The notes beneath the pieces were generated by a model. That model was given only the letters and a program-made list of their open reading frames with translations, did no database searches and had not been told where the DNA came from. Source: Flavobacteriales bacterium (GTDB lineage: Bacteria > Bacteroidota > Bacteroidia > Flavobacteriales_F > PHOS-HE28). Taken from it: a stretch of 64,000 nucleotides of DNA. The DNA is taken from assembly GCA_016721005.1 (NCBI GenBank), contig JADKJM010000005.1, positions 434,001 to 498,000 of the forward strand, given 5' to 3'. Shown here piece after piece: positions 60,890-64,000 of this stretch (its first letter is position 1; every line of letters starts with the position of its first letter). Position numbers and translations under genes: made by a program.

Positions 60890-62860
60890 TCAGGGTCGTT
60901 GCTCGAGCCTCACCGCATTGATGCTCCCGTCCAGCACTTGCAGGATCACGTCGCGGTCGTTCGCGGTGCCCACGTACTTCACCACGCCATCCAGGTTCAC
61001 ATCCTCGGTGCGGTAACCGGGAAGCACGGCGTTCACGTTGCTGCCTCCGATGGCGACAAGGATCTTATCCCGGTCATTGAACGGCCCGACGTACTTGATC
61101 GCCGCATCGCTGGTGGCATCGCCGGGCCAGAGCATGCGCACGCCGTTCACCTCTTGTTGGGCATCGGTGCCGAAGGTGATCGTGGCCGGATCGGTGAGAT
61201 CCACCGTGGTGACCGACGCGCCCAGCGTGAGCGGTTCGGCGATGGTCACGCCCAAGTGATTGCGGTGGCGCACGCGCACGAAGTAGCTGCCCGCGCCTGC
61301 GCTGAAGTCGATGGGCGAATGACCATCCGCGCTGGTGACGATTCCGTTGCGGTGAACAAGCCCGACGCGCGTGGCCATCACGTTGCTGCTGTCCGATGCG
61401 TTGATCAGTTCCAACCAGACCCAATCCACCACGGCGTCCTCGCCTTCCATGTCCAGGACGTGCTGCGGAACGGCCCATACGCCAACGCCGTTGGCGGGTG
61501 GGTAGAACGGTGGGCCATACGGTTGCAACGTGGGCAACAAGGCTTGTTGGCGGAGATCATCGCGCATGAGGCCGGTGCTCGCATCGTAGGCGCCGCCGAG
61601 GAAGATGCGCAGGGAGAGTGTGGAGCGTGGATCGGGGATGTTGTGGTAGCGGGCGAGGACAACACGATTTGTACCGTAGACCATACACTGCCCGGCCATG
61701 ACGATCTTCCCATCCATCTGTGTATTGATCCGGGTGGGTATCGCTTCCGCAGTTGTCGAGTCGAATGCGGTGGTCACTTGACCCGCCGCCCCAAAACCCG
61801 GATCCCACGAAGGACCGAAGGAGGACATGCGATACAATCGCCAGCCCGGATTATTGAAGTAATGGCAACCAACGAAGAAGTTCCCAGCTTGATCGGCACC
61901 AAGTGCATGAACCCGACCAGACAAGCCCTCACCGAACACTGAACTGAACATATATGTTTGTTGACAGGTCGTGTTGCCCCATCCACTGAGGTTCACACCA
62001 TTCGAAGTTCGGCGAACAACGCCATCTTCCATGAACGAGCCCGGGATTGAGAAATACCTGGTGTAACACGTCATGGATTGGTCGTATGGGTTAACGACCA
62101 GCCGTTGAGCGTAGCCGATGACCCCAGGATCCCCACAGAAGTGATTAATGACCGCGCCGACCCCGTTCCATGGGATCCGGTATGGCCCTGTGCTCTGATT
62201 AATGAACTCGATGTGACCGGTCGATATGAGCACCATTCTCGTCACCACCGGAAGATCCCCCATTCGAAATCCATCAGTCCCGAAGGAAGGATCCAATATT
62301 CCTTCAGCGGTAAAGCGGCATATGAACGGCACGTTCTGTCTGCCACCGCACAGGTAAAGCGCGTCACCGGGGCCAACGAGCGCATCGTTGAGCGATAAGG
62401 ACGTTTCCGGCAATTCCAGGACGCACCGGCCATCAACACCGTAGGTGCTATCCACCCCGCCGTCCATGTTGTATCGTTCAATTACGATGTCATTACCCAC
62501 TGGAACGAACCCGCCCGTGTTCCTGCCGATCACGAGCAGCTTGCCATCAGACTGGACATGGATATCTATGAGCGTGCCCACGCTCGTCAACGTCAACAGA
62601 CCATTCGCCCAAATGCTCGGAACAAGTGAACCATCCTCGGCCAATCGCACCATACTCACTGTAGGCGTTCCGGATACCCCGTGCCCCACAGCAACCACGA
62701 GCCCGCCGTCTGGTAGCGAAACCATTCTCGGGTCCGCGGCCGGAAGAACGTCGATCACCAGACGACCATCCCCATCGAATGACAGATCCAGATCTCCGGC
62801 TTGCTGCGCCACCCCTCTCCCAACCAAGGCAACTGCGAGTAAACATAGAAGGGTCCGCAT
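60890..62860 (-). CDS. Secreted delta-60 repeat protein with a duplicated C-terminal module
   Basis: A 656-residue protein with a signal peptide (LLCLLAVALVGRGVAQQ). The first 400 residues contain delta-60-type repeats (GDLDLSFDGDGRLVID, GILDPSFGTDGF, GPSWDPGFGAAGQV). A beta region follows. The last 70 residues hold two similar modules, GDATSDAAIKYVGPFNDRDKIL and DVNLDGVVKYVGTANDRDVIL, with dockerin-like calcium ligands. The usual PNP-type sorting domain is absent; this end may replace it. Confidence 0.85.
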   Translation of the reverse strand: MRTLLCLLAVALVGRGVAQQAGDLDLSFDGDGRLVIDVLPAADPRMVSLPDGGLVVAVGHGVSGTPTVSMVRLAEDGSLVPSIWANGLLTLTSVGTLIDIHVQSDGKLLVIGRNTGGFVPVGNDIVIERYNMDGGVDSTYGVDGRCVLELPETSLSLNDALVGPGDALYLCGGRQNVPFICRFTAEGILDPSFGTDGFRMGDLPVVTRMVLISTGHIEFINQSTGPYRIPWNGVGAVINHFCGDPGVIGYAQRLVVNPYDQSMTCYTRYFSIPGSFMEDGVVRRTSNGVNLSGWGNTTCQQTYMFSSVFGEGLSGRVHALGADQAGNFFVGCHYFNNPGWRLYRMSSFGPSWDPGFGAAGQVTTAFDSTTAEAIPTRINTQMDGKIVMAGQCMVYGTNRVVLARYHNIPDPRSTLSLRIFLGGAYDASTGLMRDDLRQQALLPTLQPYGPPFYPPANGVGVWAVPQHVLDMEGEDAVVDWVWLELINASDSSNVMATRVGLVHRNGIVTSADGHSPIDFSAGAGSYFVRVRHRNHLGVTIAEPLTLGASVTTVDLTDPATITFGTDAQQEVNGVRMLWPGDATSDAAIKYVGPFNDRDKILVAIGGSNVNAVLPGYRTEDVNLDGVVKYVGTANDRDVILQVLDGSINAVRLEQRP

Positions 62861-62983
62861 GGGTTCCGGGTTTGTGAACCCGAAAGTAGGTGGATCTACC
62901 GTTCATCGGCAAGATGTCGGACTTGGTCGATCAACAATCTCCCGTGAACGAAGGCGGTTGAGCACGGGCGCTAAGACCAGGGC

Positions 62984-63988
62984 CTACTCGTGATCCCGTC
63001 CGAACCCCTTCTGGTTCTCCTTCCACAATTCCTCCTCCGCCTTCAGCACCAGCTTCAGGCTGTCGCTCACATCCTTCTGTTCCAAGCGGTCCAGGTCGGG
63101 TTGCCCCGCGTTCACCCACGCGCTGTACCAGAAGCTGCCCACGGCGATGATGCTCGCGTTCATGCGCTGTTCCACCATGCCCATCATGGCGTCCTCATAC
63201 GCCTTGGTGAAGTCGGTGCTGTAGCTGCGCACGGTGGTACGGCCGCGCGATTCGATCTGGAACTTGCGATCCTCGGGGAAGCTCTCGCTCAAGCGCTTCT
63301 CGATCCCCAGCACGCTATCCACCAAGAGGTGGCTTGCATGCACCGCCTCCCACGCCGCGGTAAGCGGATCATCGATGTATTCCGCGCGGCCTACGAAGTG
63401 GTCGTAGTTGTCCGCGCTCAACTCCGGGATGCGGCTTTCCCAGAACGCGTGGATGCCGTACTGGTTGGTGAGTTGGCCGTTGTAGTTCTCCGTGGTGTGC
63501 AAGGGCACATGCGCATCGGCGATGTAATGCCCCAGGTCCGCAGCGTTGCGCAGGATGCGGTCCACATCACCGCGCTGGAAGGCGGCGATCAAACGCCCAT
63601 ACATCACTTGGATATGCCACGGCACTATGCCGTACGACTTCAGCGTGTCCTCGGTGTACTTGGTCACCGCATCGTTCCACTTACGCGGCACCACCTCGAA
63701 GGGATCCACGCCGGGCGCTTCGTAGTGATCGATGTCGATGTAGTGGCGCGGCGCTTCATCGGGTACGGCGTAGCGGCGACGGTCGGGATCCACGGCGTGG
63801 TCGCTGATGAAATCGATGTGCCGCTTGAAGAAGGGGAACATCTCCGGCGGCAGGGTGTAGCACGCCATGCGGTTGATGCGCTTGTGGCCGTAGAAGCCCC
63901 AGGCCTGCGCCACTTCGATCACATTCGGCACGAAGAGCAGTGCCAACGTCGCCAACGCTACGAAGAGGAGCAGCGTTTTGCGGATCAT
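62984..63988 (-). CDS. Zinc-dependent phospholipase C / S1-P1-like hydrolase
   Basis: A 334-residue secreted enzyme candidate. The signal sequence (LLLFVALATLALLFVP) ends before WGFYGHKRINRMACYTLP, where the first Trp and the histidine are zinc ligands in this fold. Others are in FISDHAVDPDRR, HYIDIDHYE and DLGHYIADAHVPLHTTENYNG, and ending HAFWESRIPEL. This is the phospholipase C/P1 nuclease fold; the substrate could be phospholipid or nucleic acid. It ends about 120 bases from the delta-60 gene start. Confidence 0.85.
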   Translation of the reverse strand: MIRKTLLLFVALATLALLFVPNVIEVAQAWGFYGHKRINRMACYTLPPEMFPFFKRHIDFISDHAVDPDRRRYAVPDEAPRHYIDIDHYEAPGVDPFEVVPRKWNDAVTKYTEDTLKSYGIVPWHIQVMYGRLIAAFQRGDVDRILRNAADLGHYIADAHVPLHTTENYNGQLTNQYGIHAFWESRIPELSADNYDHFVGRAEYIDDPLTAAWEAVHASHLLVDSVLGIEKRLSESFPEDRKFQIESRGRTTVRSYSTDFTKAYEDAMMGMVEQRMNASIIAVGSFWYSAWVNAGQPDLDRLEQKDVSDSLKLVLKAEEELWKENQKGFGRDHE

Positions 63989-64000
63989 GCGGGCTGGGGT

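Overview
The window looks like a piece of a high-GC member of the Bacteroidota, most likely order Flavobacteriales. The evidence is several secreted proteins with a Por/type IX (T9SS) C-terminal sorting domain, mini-proteins resembling the gliding protein GldL, a tandem pair of ORF6N proteins, ArsR and PhoH of Bacteroidota type, and one good TAnnTTTG promoter box. No rRNA or tRNA gene was recognised. Everything was read by eye; no database search was run.

Layout. (1) 1-6100: an arsenic locus: arsC-acr3, then arsR, a small thioredoxin, an ArsP-type permease with a one-base frameshift, an FmdE-like lipoprotein, arsF, arsG and a DinB gene, tightly overlapping, with two decayed fragments. (2) 6100-7600: a peroxiredoxin and a SMUG2-like glycosylase. 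(3) 7700-8500: a striking repeat field, four 21-bp units followed by 28 almost perfectly phased 22-bp palindromic units, next to a small HTH gene. (4) 9069-20521: a type I restriction-modification island (hsdM, hsdS, hsdR, all minus strand) with a HipA-like kinase, a HIRAN protein, a DUF488 protein and a DUF433/DUF5615 toxin-antitoxin pair between hsdS and hsdR. A REP-associated tyrosine transposase bracketed by REP palindromes and a duplicated hsdM tail sits between hsdM and hsdS. (5) 20600-31900: housekeeping and small membrane or secreted genes (acyl-CoA synthetase, SCO1, purC, phoH, SAM-hydroxide adenosyltransferase, deoxyhypusine-synthase-like) and a sulfatase pseudogene. (6) 31900-38000: an XRE-S24 regulator, tandem ORF6N proteins, an S41 protease and a Pif1-like helicase. 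(7) 38000-49000: T9SS cargo proteins, a poly-G tract that is probably an assembly artefact, and an ECF sigma/anti-sigma pair. (8) 49000-55900: glycosylasparaginase, sugar permease, ROK kinase and a GH92 mannosidase, a set that fits N-glycan salvage, with a GxxExxY nuclease-fold gene framed by 29-bp inverted repeats wedged in front of GH92. (9) 55900-64000: small enzyme-like proteins (AraC effector domain, YdeI, VOC, DUF1801, SRPBCC, DoxX), a secreted nuclease, a delta-60 repeat protein and a zinc-dependent phospholipase C-like protein.

The strongest candidates for undescribed biology are the 28-unit palindromic array with its HTH neighbour, the GxxExxY gene with terminal inverted repeats, and the type I RM island that has accreted HipA/HIRAN/DUF488/TA genes and a REP/RAYT unit.
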